Source: JAMIFV01 sp035906055 (GTDB lineage Bacteria > Pseudomonadota > Alphaproteobacteria > Rickettsiales > JABCZZ01). Taken from it: DNA of 24,600 nucleotides. The notes below the pieces were generated by a model. The model was not told where the DNA came from. It made no database searches and was given only the letters and a program-made list of their open reading frames with translations. The stretch spans positions 1 through 24,600 of the forward strand of contig JAMIFV010000009.1 of assembly GCA_035906055.1 (NCBI GenBank), given 5' to 3'. Positions 1 to 7,128 of the stretch are shown here, one piece after another (within the stretch, counting starts at the first letter, position 1; each line of letters opens with the position of its first letter). The translations under genes and the position numbers were made by a program.

Positions 1-1
1 C

Positions 2-190
2 AAAAACCGTAAAGTTAAAATCCTCTACGACAAGGCGGTGTATAAGCTGCGTGGCGGCATTGAGCGTTACTTCGGAAAGCTCAAGGAAAATAAACGCCTC
101 TGTCTGCGTTTCGACAAGGAAGACAAAGTTTTCCTCAGCTTCGTGGCACTCGCCGCAACTAAAATCCTCTATAACTGGAAAATTAGCTAA
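2..190 (+). CDS. IS5-like transposase, C-terminal part (runs off the left edge)
   Basis: An open frame enters from the left edge and stops at TAA 188-190, giving 62 residues with no start in the window. The segment contains IERYFGKLKENKRL followed by a basic, aromatic stretch with RFDK and a hydrophobic LAATKILYNW end. This is the usual appearance of the final (E) motif region of DDE transposases of the IS4/IS5 type: a Glu in a helix, then LK..RR and RFDK, then a hydrophobic helix. Family assignment rests on this short tail alone, so IS5 is likely but not certain. The element's right end should lie shortly after the stop, near 191-216, but the inverted repeat cannot be defined without the left end. 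It marks the left border of the orphan gene cluster that follows. Confidence 0.65.
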   Translation, partial: KNRKVKILYDKAVYKLRGGIERYFGKLKENKRLCLRFDKEDKVFLSFVALAATKILYNWKIS

Positions 191-216
191 CAGTGCCTAA
201 AAGACGCCGTATGTAT

Positions 217-292
217 GGAGGAGTCTTTCATGACATCCCCTTTAGAGGGGGAGCAAGTGCGGAGCATGAGCGGGAGCGGAACGCCCCCCCCT
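217..292 (+). repeat. GC-rich dispersed repeat, copy A
   Basis: This segment begins GGAGGAGTCTTTCATGAC, continues through the small hairpin CCCCTTTAGAGGGG (237-250) and a purine-rich stretch, and ends in a run of eight C (284-291). The same order of elements is seen at 7018-7080 and, inverted, at 12181-12253. It lies between the transposase tail and the DUF2335 gene. It shows no coding potential of its own. Confidence 0.55.
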
Positions 293-301
293 AAATTACA
301 T

Positions 302-814
302 TCACTCCCTGCGGCCTCTACGGTCTACGTAGACGCCCTTGCCTTCCGCGTCGAGGTCCTTTTCAGGCCTGAAATGCGCGCGCATTGCGGGGCGGGCGAA
401 TAGCGGGCGCTGCCCCATGCTCTTGGCATAGACCCAGACCATGCCGGCCATGACGATAATGGCAAGGCCGAACACCCAGATAAGCGCGCCGGTGGCGCTG
501 TCACCGTGTATGCCGATAACTGAGGCGGAGATAAAAATGGTAATAGCGATGAAGAAGCCGAGCACCTGCCCCAGCAGGCTGCTGAAGCTGTGGGTCTTGA
601 GTGCGTTCACTTCCCACTGGTGGCGGTGTTTTTGTTCCGCCTCGAACATGGCGAGGATGCGCCCGGCGGAGCCTTCCACCACATAATTATAGGCTTCCAG
701 CTGTTCCGCGCTGGGCAGGAATTCGGATACGCGCTTGGCGTTGTTGCTTGAGCCAGAGCCCCTTTTTGAGCTGTAATTGTCGCGCTCATGACCGCCGGTA
801 CGTTCAGTCGCCAT
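302..814 (-). CDS. DUF2335 family inner-membrane protein
   Basis: This encodes about 170 residues starting MATERTGGHERDN. The start at 814 is chosen over longer versions because GAAGGA lies just upstream and the upstream residues look non-coding. The N-terminus is polar and low-complexity (SSKRGSGSSNN). It is followed by the hallmark of the DUF2335 family, LPSAEQLEAYNYVVEGSAGRIL and a stretch rich in E, Q and H. Two membrane helices come next (LLGQVLGFFIAITIFISAS and LIWVFGLAIIVMAGMVWVY), then a short charged tail. The family is of unknown function and is often found on mobile or accessory DNA in Proteobacteria. The gene overlaps the preceding 64-aa gene by 11 nt, which suggests translational coupling. 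Family assignment is from recognised motifs, not a search. Confidence 0.75.
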   Translation of the reverse strand: MATERTGGHERDNYSSKRGSGSSNNAKRVSEFLPSAEQLEAYNYVVEGSAGRILAMFEAEQKHRHQWEVNALKTHSFSSLLGQVLGFFIAITIFISASVIGIHGDSATGALIWVFGLAIIVMAGMVWVYAKSMGQRPLFARPAMRAHFRPEKDLDAEGKGVYVDRRGRRE

Positions 815-998
815 TATATTCTTCCTTCTCGGCTGAGCCTTCAAATGCCTGGAATGCTGCCTCCACATCGCCGCCGATGCGCTTCCAGTCACTGCGGAAC
901 GCCTCCATCGAATTACGGTAAGGATAGCGGTAGAGCGGCGGGCTCGTCAGCGTAAGCGAAAAGACCAGACCGCGCACGAACCCGTTAGCAAAACTCAT
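804..998 (-). CDS. 64-aa hypothetical protein coupled to the DUF2335 gene
   Basis: A small gene with ATG at 998 and TGA at 804-806. A good ribosome-binding site (TGAGGTG) lies 3 to 9 nt upstream. Its end overlaps the start of the DUF2335 gene by 11 nt on the same strand, a typical operon arrangement. The product begins with a mildly hydrophobic stretch (FVRGLVFSLTLTSPPLY) and ends in a charged helix (MEAFRSDWKRIGGDVEAAFQAFEG). I do not recognise a family. The hydrophobic part is short for a membrane helix, so the protein may bind the membrane or the DUF2335 partner (inference). That it is real rests on the ribosome-binding site and the overlap. Confidence 0.6.
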   Translation of the reverse strand: MSFANGFVRGLVFSLTLTSPPLYRYPYRNSMEAFRSDWKRIGGDVEAAFQAFEGSAEKEEYNGD

Positions 999-1118
999 GA
1001 CACCTCAAATGATTTACAGGTTCCGTGTTAACGCAACCCAACTTAAAAGGCAATGATGTAAGAAGCATTAACCATGCCCAGTTCTTAATCTGGCTGCGGC
1101 TAAGCGAAAACAGTAATT

Positions 1119-2252
1119 TTAAGCGCCTGCCAGCGCAACGCCGCCCTTGCCTGCCGCATTGCGGCGGGCCATCTCGGCGGCCACGAAACTGCGGGATTGG
1201 GGATTCTTCATGAAGTCCGTCTCGGACATCATCTTGAGCACATCGCCGGGGGCCATCTGCTTGAGGTAAGCCTTCTCGGCCACCTGGCGCACGAGCTCAC
1301 CGGGAGCGTCCTGAGCGAGGCCGCCGATAAGGCCTTCATACATATCCACACTTGCCTTGCCCGTCTGCGCCATGCTGAGCGTCATCGCGCGGTAGGATTG
1401 CAGCGCCGTATTTCCGGAATCCAGTCCCTTGGCAAGCAGGTCCGGCCCAAACTGCATCGCCAACGATTTAGCGAATGCTTTTGCTCCCTGGCTTTTATCG
1501 AAGATAGCAAGATAGACGTTTCCTGCAACACCGGCAACCTGCGCTGCCGTACTGACGAGTGACCTGCCGCCGAATGCCTCTTTTCTCGCCTGCTGCACAA
1601 TCGGATTGAGCGACGCGCCCCCCATCATGATCGACAGCATGGACACGTCCTTGCCGGAAATGTCTTTTTCCATCTGCCTGATAACTTTTGCTTTATCCTT
1701 TAACGACATGACAATGCCCGCAGACTGCTGCACGGCAAAGGCAGAGTTCATCACCACCATGCCGACATTGGCATGCTTGATACCTTCCAGCGCGCTCCGG
1801 CCAATGCCGGGTTTTCTGCCCAGCGTATTATTGGCATACGATAACAGGCCGCTTTTCTGGGAACTGGCGATACGCTCCACTGTTTTCTCACCAAGCGCCG
1901 CAGCCTGCGCAGGAATATCTTTCACTGCCACGTTGCGCAATTCAAACACTGCACCGGCTTTACTCGTCAGTGCTTCAAGCGGTTTTACTTTGCTCAATAG
2001 CTTCAGTGGTCCCTTTATAAGGAACGGCATTGCCAAAGCGGTGCCGATAAGACCTATGCCGGTGCTCAGTGTACCCACAACCGTACCGATAATGCCACGC
2101 GGGCGCGCCGCATCCTGAAAAAGTCCGGATGCTCTGGCAGCCTGTGCGTTTCTCATCATCGCGGCTTCGTTGGCCGCTTGCCGCCCCGCCGCCAACGTGC
2201 CCGTCGCCATTTCCGCAACCTGGCCAACTTGATTCTTATTCGCTAACGGCAT
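1119..2252 (-). CDS. 377-aa orphan alanine-rich protein
   Basis: This protein begins MPLANKNQVGQVAEM and has a clear AAGGAC ribosome-binding site upstream of the ATG at 2252. It lies 19 nt after the 414-aa gene, so the two are almost certainly co-transcribed. No signal peptide is seen. Residues of about 50-85 form a glycine-rich hydrophobic segment (GIIGTVVGTLSTGIGLIGTALAMPFLI) that could insert in or lie on a membrane. The rest appears mostly alpha-helical with several further hydrophobic patches (VGMVVMNSAFAVQQSAGIVM and VAGVAGNVYLAIF). The C-terminus is basic and alanine-rich. I recognise no enzyme motif or known family. Possible roles include a membrane-interacting or secreted protein, but that is inference. 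Coding on this strand is supported by the ribosome-binding site and operon spacing. Confidence 0.7.
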   Translation of the reverse strand: MPLANKNQVGQVAEMATGTLAAGRQAANEAAMMRNAQAARASGLFQDAARPRGIIGTVVGTLSTGIGLIGTALAMPFLIKGPLKLLSKVKPLEALTSKAGAVFELRNVAVKDIPAQAAALGEKTVERIASSQKSGLLSYANNTLGRKPGIGRSALEGIKHANVGMVVMNSAFAVQQSAGIVMSLKDKAKVIRQMEKDISGKDVSMLSIMMGGASLNPIVQQARKEAFGGRSLVSTAAQVAGVAGNVYLAIFDKSQGAKAFAKSLAMQFGPDLLAKGLDSGNTALQSYRAMTLSMAQTGKASVDMYEGLIGGLAQDAPGELVRQVAEKAYLKQMAPGDVLKMMSETDFMKNPQSRSFVAAEMARRNAAGKGGVALAGA

Positions 2253-2271
2253 TGTTCAAGTCCTTTTCTGT

Positions 2272-3516
2272 TTATATAGCCTGCGTGGACAACGTTTCGT
2301 TCGCCGCGGCACGCTGTGTCAATACTTTTTTACCCTGGCTCATCTCGGCGCCTTGCGCAAATTTTGCGGCAAAGCCTGCTTGAGTTTTTTCATCGGAAGC
2401 GGGCAGGCAGGCCTGCTCGCCCTTGCCCTGGCTGATCGGATATTTCTGGCGCATATAGGCAAGGTCGGAGCCGTCGGTCATATTCTTGCCGGTCATTTCC
2501 TTCACCGCGTCGATGCCATAACGGTTGGCCACCTCAATGTAGGCGCAGCTGCGTTCCACGTCGCCCCCGGTCGTGATCATGCCATGGCCCATGAGGTAGA
2601 TCATCTTGGAGAGCGTGAAATTGGCATGTTCAGGATTGGTCTGGTTGCCGTACGTCTCGTTCATCAGCTCAGCCATACGGCCAAATACTTTCACCCTGTC
2701 CTGCCACTCTTTGGTGTCCATGCGGCCGGTGAAGCGGTAATTGGGGTTCTTGTCGCGCGAATGCAGCTCATAGAGGTTGATGAGGTCGATCGCGGTGATC
2801 TGTTCGCCGAGTTTTTCGGTATGCAGCACCTTTTCATCCACGAAGCCCTGCAGGCGCTCGAAGAAGGTTTCCTTACGGCTGAGCACGTCGCTCATCAAGT
2901 AGATGGAGTTGCTGGCCACGCCGAACAGGATGGAGTCTTTCGGCCTCACGCTCTTGAACACATGATGGCTGAAGAACGGCGTATTCACCGCGAAGCGGCG
3001 CACGTTATATTTCATGAAGTTGCGGCGCGCGGCTTCCACCAGCGTGTTGTCGCTCTTCATGATGTCCATGAAATTGATATCTTCCTTTTTCTTGCCCGTC
3101 TCCCACGAGATGGCTTCGGAGAATGCGGCCTTAAGATCCTTGTAAGTGCGCCCCATGTAGAGTGTGGAAACACCCAGCATGAATGCGCCGACTACCGGCG
3201 CTTCAACCTTATCCAGAGCGCGGCCGGCATCTTTTTCCGACATTGCCGCGACCTTCTGAAGCCACGGCAGCTTGATGGCACCGGCAACGCGACCACGTGT
3301 GGCGCCCACCACATTGGCGGCAGCTTCCGCGAGGTAGCGCACCGAAAGCGCAGGGATAGCCAGCGCCCAGTAACCCGATGTATGGCGGTTGACGCGGCCT
3401 TTCATCTCCGGCAGCGGCGAGCGAATGGACGCATCGCCCACAAACGCCGCTTCCTGCAGCTTTGCGGGGTTTGGTTCCTGCTCCTGGCGCAGTGCGATAT
3501 CAGTATTTCCGGCCAT
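2272..3516 (-). CDS. 414-aa orphan helical protein
   Basis: The gene starts with ATG at 3516 after a weak CTGGA ribosome-binding site and ends 19 nt before the 377-aa gene, forming a two-gene unit. It has no signal peptide. Around residues 48-70 and 105-125 there are moderately hydrophobic helices (YWALAIPALSVRYLAEAAANVVG and VEAPVVGAFMLGVSTLYM). The central part is rich in aromatic and charged residues (RNFMKYNVRRFAVNTPFFSHHVF; ITAIDLINLYELHSRD), which looks like a folded soluble domain. The last 60 residues are polar and low-complexity (Q, A, K). No catalytic motif or named family is recognised. A long open frame also exists on the opposite strand (2353-3612), but the minus-strand reading has ordinary protein composition, a ribosome-binding site and operon spacing. 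Confidence 0.7.
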   Translation of the reverse strand: MAGNTDIALRQEQEPNPAKLQEAAFVGDASIRSPLPEMKGRVNRHTSGYWALAIPALSVRYLAEAAANVVGATRGRVAGAIKLPWLQKVAAMSEKDAGRALDKVEAPVVGAFMLGVSTLYMGRTYKDLKAAFSEAISWETGKKKEDINFMDIMKSDNTLVEAARRNFMKYNVRRFAVNTPFFSHHVFKSVRPKDSILFGVASNSIYLMSDVLSRKETFFERLQGFVDEKVLHTEKLGEQITAIDLINLYELHSRDKNPNYRFTGRMDTKEWQDRVKVFGRMAELMNETYGNQTNPEHANFTLSKMIYLMGHGMITTGGDVERSCAYIEVANRYGIDAVKEMTGKNMTDGSDLAYMRQKYPISQGKGEQACLPASDEKTQAGFAAKFAQGAEMSQGKKVLTQRAAANETLSTQAI

Positions 3517-3686
3517 ATTTCCAGTGCATTAAAAAAAACACTATTACACCTGTATTTTGCCTTTTTTTGGCGGCCAAAGACAGGGAAAGTTTATGAAGAT
3601 TTAATGACATAATCCGCACCTAAACCATTAAGTTCTAGCGGGTTAGCGCAGGAAAAGAAGCCCTATCCGCCAGAAAACAGGCAGCC

Positions 3687-3701
3687 ATGCGCTTTGCGCA
3701 T
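3687..3701. repeat. Small perfect inverted repeat between two orphan genes
   Basis: ATGCGC-TTT-GCGCAT forms a 6-bp stem with a 3-nt loop. It sits in the 221-bp spacer between the end of the 533-aa gene and the start of the 414-aa gene. There is no T run on the minus-strand side, so a terminator role is doubtful. The rest of the spacer is A+T-rich and probably carries the promoter for the 414/377 pair, but no convincing -35/-10 pair was found. Confidence 0.35.
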
Positions 3702-3737
3702 TACTTTAAGATAAAAACACAACCAATTGATTATTAA

Positions 3738-5339
3738 CTATCTATGGATTTCACCTGAATCACGGTCCGCGTGATCCATGGGGCTGCGGGGGCTGCCTTT
3801 GCCCGATCTTTCTGAATGCGAGCGCTTTTTACCGTCATTCTTCCCCAACGCTGATGCGGCTTCATTTTTAACATTAGCAATATAGGATTGCCATTTCTGC
3901 GAGGGTTCGCCCATTAACTCCGTCAGCACCACGTCTTTCACAGCCTCTGCCGTGGCACGGGTTTTCATGGCATGCTCGATGGATTCGGCACCCTGCTGGC
4001 TTTGATCATGTTCACGAATGAACATTACCGCTTCCCTGCTAAACTTTTTCTCTGCAAGCTGTTCATCAGACTGTTGGGCTAACCCTGTTACAACCGCACC
4101 GAACACAGCTTCCTGCATTTTGGCAGAAAGGTGTTTTTTCCATGCTTCAATTGTTTCTTTCTTAACGCCCGTTTCCATCAGCACTGACTCAGGCACCAGC
4201 ACAGCAGTCAATGCGCGTTCGTCCACATCCTTTGATTGAATATGCGCCTTGATGTCATCCAATGTAAATGTATCATGATTTTTCAAAAAATCCTCAGAAG
4301 TGATGGCAGAATTTTTTGAGAATGTTTTTATTTCTTTTGTGATTACCTCGGCTAATTTTTCACCTGAAACAAGCCCATCTTTCTTATCATTTAACAATCT
4401 TTCATTGCCTACCAGATTTACCAGTGACAATGCATGCAAATCACCCTCAATAAGTTCTTTAGCAATTGCTTTTGAAACTTCTTGCAACCGGTGTGTAGGA
4501 ATATGGCGATGTTTTTGTTCTTTCTGATAGGCTTGGAAGATTTCAGAAACTTTCTCTGCAACTGCATTAACATCTTCGCTTGAAGCTACAGTGTTGGGAC
4601 TATCAAGCCCGCCCCTGCGAATAATTTCTTCTAACCCATACACTTTACCAAGCGATGTATTATCAAGGGCTTCTTCAACATTTATACTCTTAAGAGTCTT
4701 CTTGATGCCAAGACGGGCGGTACCAACTAAATCATTACTCCAATCACTTTGAAGCAAGCCAAGCGCTTTTTGTTCTTTATTCGAAAGCTCATCATTTTTC
4801 TTATCCAAGAAGCTGGTAGCGTTGTTTTTGACTGCAGTCACAGAGTCCACTGCAAGAAACTTAAGCCCCTGATAAGTGCCTTCGGTCACTCGACCAAGTG
4901 CGTACTCCACCATTTTATTGCCAGAATAGCCATTATTGAAAAGCATTTTCTGATCTGCGCTTATATTCGCCTTAAGCAATGATTCCAAAGGATCAAGCAC
5001 AACTGCCCTGTTAGCCTTGTGCTCCTTTGCGAGCATAGCCAGACCCACCGCTTGTGGAACATGTGGCAAGCCATAGGTAAGCCCCAATTCCACCGCGCGG
5101 CCAGCCGCCCCAGAGCGCGTTGCACTGGCAACAAAATCTCCCGCTGCTTTACCACCGCTATCGCTTATGAACTGGAGGGCACGACCGCTGAACACATCCC
5201 ACAGCGAAGGAAATGGCTCAGGCAATTTTATACCAAGCACCCGACCATTACTGCTTTGAATAGCACCCATCAGGGATTCGGCTTGCTGCTCTCGATCCCT
5301 TACACTCTGCCATTCTTCTTGATCCTGGTATCTGCTCAT
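3738..5339 (-). CDS. 533-aa orphan helical protein
   Basis: The gene starts with ATG at 5339. It encodes a hydrophilic, mostly helical protein with no signal peptide. Residues of about 65-105 are glycine/alanine-rich with weak hydrophobicity (GGKAAGDFVASATRSGAAGRAVELGLTYGLP). Residues 130-480 are rich in K, E, N and L, with long helices (EKVSEIFQAYQKEQKHRHIP; HALSLVNLVGNERLLNDKKDG). The tail (about the last 35 residues) is strongly basic and Ser/Arg-rich (KKRSHSERSGKGSPRSP). The middle of the gene (about 4250-4950) is visibly more A+T-rich than the flanking genes, which suggests rapid divergence or acquisition. I recognise no family. A structural or secreted role is possible but not shown by the sequence. 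Confidence 0.7.
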   Translation of the reverse strand: MSRYQDQEEWQSVRDREQQAESLMGAIQSSNGRVLGIKLPEPFPSLWDVFSGRALQFISDSGGKAAGDFVASATRSGAAGRAVELGLTYGLPHVPQAVGLAMLAKEHKANRAVVLDPLESLLKANISADQKMLFNNGYSGNKMVEYALGRVTEGTYQGLKFLAVDSVTAVKNNATSFLDKKNDELSNKEQKALGLLQSDWSNDLVGTARLGIKKTLKSINVEEALDNTSLGKVYGLEEIIRRGGLDSPNTVASSEDVNAVAEKVSEIFQAYQKEQKHRHIPTHRLQEVSKAIAKELIEGDLHALSLVNLVGNERLLNDKKDGLVSGEKLAEVITKEIKTFSKNSAITSEDFLKNHDTFTLDDIKAHIQSKDVDERALTAVLVPESVLMETGVKKETIEAWKKHLSAKMQEAVFGAVVTGLAQQSDEQLAEKKFSREAVMFIREHDQSQQGAESIEHAMKTRATAEAVKDVVLTELMGEPSQKWQSYIANVKNEAASALGKNDGKKRSHSERSGKGSPRSPMDHADRDSGEIHR

Positions 5340-5474
5340 GCAGTCGCAATGCCCTTGAAATATAGTTTTCTACTCTACCATCCTACCACCTAAATATTAC
5401 AGTATGATGAAAGTTTTGCATTTTTTTGCTTTTTGGTGCGTATATTAACAGAAAATTCACCTGGGTTGGCTCTG

Positions 5475-6287
5475 ATGGGCACGCATATGGCAGATTACAC
5501 CTCATTTGGCACTATTTACACGGTTTGCTTCTGGCTGGCCGTAGCAGCCCTGTGGGGTTATATTTCCTCGCGAATCCTCATGGAAAACGGCTTCTCAAGG
5601 GAAAAGCCCCCCGCCCTGCCCACCATCCAGTACCTCGCGGCAAAACTGTCCGACCTGCAGCGCCGCAATGTGCAGCTCTGGGCGCTGGTTTCGCTTGTGC
5701 TGGTGGCCACTGCCATCAACAGCATCATGGCAGGCCTGCACACTGCGTCCGCGCCCGCCTCCCGCCAGCTCACGCAGGAACAAAAACCGGAAAAACCCGC
5801 TGCGGTGAACCGGGAGCCGGTAAAACCCGAGATCGCTCAGGATGAAGCCAAAAGCAGTGATAACGGCCTTTCCGCCAGTCACCCTGTACCGGAAACCAAC
5901 CCTCTTCCTTTTTCCGACATTACGGAATTCAATGAAAAGGACAGCAAGCAGCAGGCCTATCTGGACTGGCTGAAACAGCGTTATGAGAACTGGCTGGTAA
6001 CCTATTATTACCTGCATAAATGCAATATGGCGGGCAAGGACGATTTCGAGTTCATCCGTAAGTCGCTCAGCAAGGAACTGGCAGGGCTTAATACGGACAT
6101 TACCAGCGTGGAAGACAACATCCTGCTGGCTGCCAACGGCTCTTACAATGAGCTGTATGCCGCAGCTTCCTGCGATGATGAACGCATGGTGGTGACAAAA
6201 ACCTCCTATGACACTTATATGCAACAAGTGCAGACTACCGCACCAAAACCAATGGAAAACAATCTTCCAAAAGCCCAAAAACCTTAA
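5475..6287 (+). CDS. Two-helix membrane protein of unknown function
   Basis: This encodes about 270 residues from ATG 5475; ATG 5487 is a close alternative. A TTG further upstream (5433) is open but less likely. Two membrane helices lie at about residues 13-33 (TIYTVCFWLAVAALWGYISS) and 67-87 (LWALVSLVLVATAINSIMAGL). They are joined by a short basic loop containing LPTIQYLAAKLSDLQRRN. A Pro/Glu/Lys-rich linker of about 60 residues follows, then a helical C-terminal domain with YLDWLKQRYENWLVTYYYLHKC and a second Cys (AASCDDE), which could form a disulphide if the domain is periplasmic. It is divergent from the orphan gene at 5339, with about 135 bp between them. No family is recognised. Confidence 0.7.
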   Translation: MGTHMADYTSFGTIYTVCFWLAVAALWGYISSRILMENGFSREKPPALPTIQYLAAKLSDLQRRNVQLWALVSLVLVATAINSIMAGLHTASAPASRQLTQEQKPEKPAAVNREPVKPEIAQDEAKSSDNGLSASHPVPETNPLPFSDITEFNEKDSKQQAYLDWLKQRYENWLVTYYYLHKCNMAGKDDFEFIRKSLSKELAGLNTDITSVEDNILLAANGSYNELYAAASCDDERMVVTKTSYDTYMQQVQTTAPKPMENNLPKAQKP

Positions 6288-6416
6288 AAGCCGCCACTAA
6301 AGCCGATGCGTTAACTTTTTGGATACGGTATTTTTACCTGATATTAAAAGGTCGCAGCTACGATTATCATGGATTTTCAACCTTTTTCTACGGCAGCAAA
6401 AAAGACCACGTAAAAA

Positions 6417-6842
6417 ATGTTTCGAGCGATACAGTATATCATCCTGATCGTGACGGCAGCCATGATGGGCTTCTACATCTCCGTGTACCAGCCGGAGCTC
6501 GTCAACAAACTGCTCATCAATCTGGATGTGTTCGGCCTGACGCGCGTGGCGCAGCAGGAGCACCAGCGCATGGAGAAGATCCGCGCGCTCACTATCCCTT
6601 ACGAAGAAAAACAGGTGCTGATGAACCGTACGGTGTTCATGCAGGCCTCGCCGGAAATGGTCAAGCTGGCGCTGGGCGAACCCAAACGCACGCTTGAAAA
6701 ACCATGGCCGGAACGCGGCACCAACCTTACCTACTTCATCTATTACGTGGCTGACGACAAGCGCCCCACTATCCTTGTGTTTGAAAACGACAAACTGATC
6801 CACGCCTATAAAGGCTCCGCGCTCGATATCGCCACACCCTAG
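6417..6842 (+). CDS. Small membrane-anchored protein with a BamE/SmpA-like domain pattern
   Basis: This 141-residue protein has an N-terminal uncleaved signal or anchor (about 5-24, IQYIILIVTAAMMGFYISVY) and a short helical region. A compact C-terminal domain spans about 62-132 with the order VLMNRTVFMQASPEMVKLALGEP, then TNLTYFIYYV and PTILVFENDKLIHAY. The layout of a helix with an 'M..G.P' turn followed by two or three beta strands ending in 'v.F.n.kl' resembles the SmpA/BamE-like fold. There is no lipobox, so it is not BamE itself, and the match is by pattern only. It lies 129 bp after the two-helix membrane protein on the same strand and may be co-expressed with it. It ends 54 bp before tRNA-Met. 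The ribosome-binding site is weak. Confidence 0.65.
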   Translation: MFRAIQYIILIVTAAMMGFYISVYQPELVNKLLINLDVFGLTRVAQQEHQRMEKIRALTIPYEEKQVLMNRTVFMQASPEMVKLALGEPKRTLEKPWPERGTNLTYFIYYVADDKRPTILVFENDKLIHAYKGSALDIATP

Positions 6843-6896
6843 CGCATTCGCCGCTTGACAGCGCACGGCTCTAAACCTATACGCATAGCTCATCGT

Positions 6897-6972
6897 GGCT
6901 GGGTAGCTCAGTCGGTAGAGCAAAGGACTCATAAGCCTTGGGTCGGCGGTTCGATCCCGCCCCCAGCCACCA
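6897..6972 (+). tRNA. tRNA with CAT anticodon (probably elongator Met)
   Basis: A full cloverleaf with encoded CCA is visible. The acceptor stem is GGCTGGG/CCCAGCC (6897-6903 with 6962-6968) and the D-arm is GCTC...GAGC. The anticodon arm is AAGGA-CTCATAA-GCCTT, with one A/G mismatch next to the loop. The T-arm is GGCGG-TTCGATC-CCGCC, then A and CCA. Anticodon CAT could be elongator Met or a lysidine-modified Ile2. The acceptor sequence favours elongator Met. It is not initiator-like, because the anticodon stem lacks the three G-C pairs. Confidence 0.9.
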
Positions 6973-6999
6973 TCCTATTTGGGTCCCTTCAGGTACATT

Positions 7000-7121
7000 C
7001 CCCGCTGCTTGCGGCGCGGAGGAGTGCTTCACGACGACCCCTTTAGAGGGGGGTAAGCGTTAGCGAAGGGGGGATGTCTTCATCCCCCTTACACTTAATA
7101 CCCCGCTGCTTGCGGCGGGGG
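7000..7121. repeat. Paired hairpin units flanking repeat copy B
   Basis: A 17-bp sequence, CCCCGCTGCTTGCGGCG, occurs at 7000-7016 and again at 7101-7117. The second copy forms an 8-bp stem (7101-7120, loop CTTG) followed by GTGTTTATTT, so it could end transcription coming from tRNA-Met on the plus strand. The two copies bracket the GC-rich dispersed repeat described separately. The region between the tRNA and the DUF1513 gene otherwise holds no coding potential. Confidence 0.5.
7018..7080 (+). repeat. GC-rich dispersed repeat, copy B
   Basis: The segment starts GGAGGAGTGCTTCACGACGA, then has the hairpin CCCCTTTAGAGGGG, followed by a stretch rich in G with GTTAGCG. It shares the first 40 or so bases with copy A (217-292) and, in reverse, with copy C (12181-12253). 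It sits between the flanking hairpin units at 7000 and 7101. Confidence 0.55.
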
Positions 7122-7128
7122 TGTTTAT

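Noticed and set aside
2353..3612. Long plus-strand frame of 419 codons opposite the 414-aa gene
   Set aside because: It has no convincing ribosome-binding site and a His/Arg-rich, low-quality composition. The minus-strand gene has a start signal and sits in an operon; the plus frame is its shadow.
6369..6413. 14-codon ORF ending three bases before the 141-aa gene
   Set aside because: It could be a leader peptide, but there is no ribosome-binding site, hairpin or codon bias to support it; probably chance.
6897..6972. Reading the CAT tRNA as initiator or Ile2
   Set aside because: The anticodon stem lacks the three G-C pairs of initiators and the acceptor is not Ile2-like; elongator Met fits best, though Ile2 is not fully excluded.
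7000..7121. Possible CRISPR-like array because of repeated units
   Set aside because: Only two copies of a self-complementary 17-mer are present, with no regular spacers and no cas genes.
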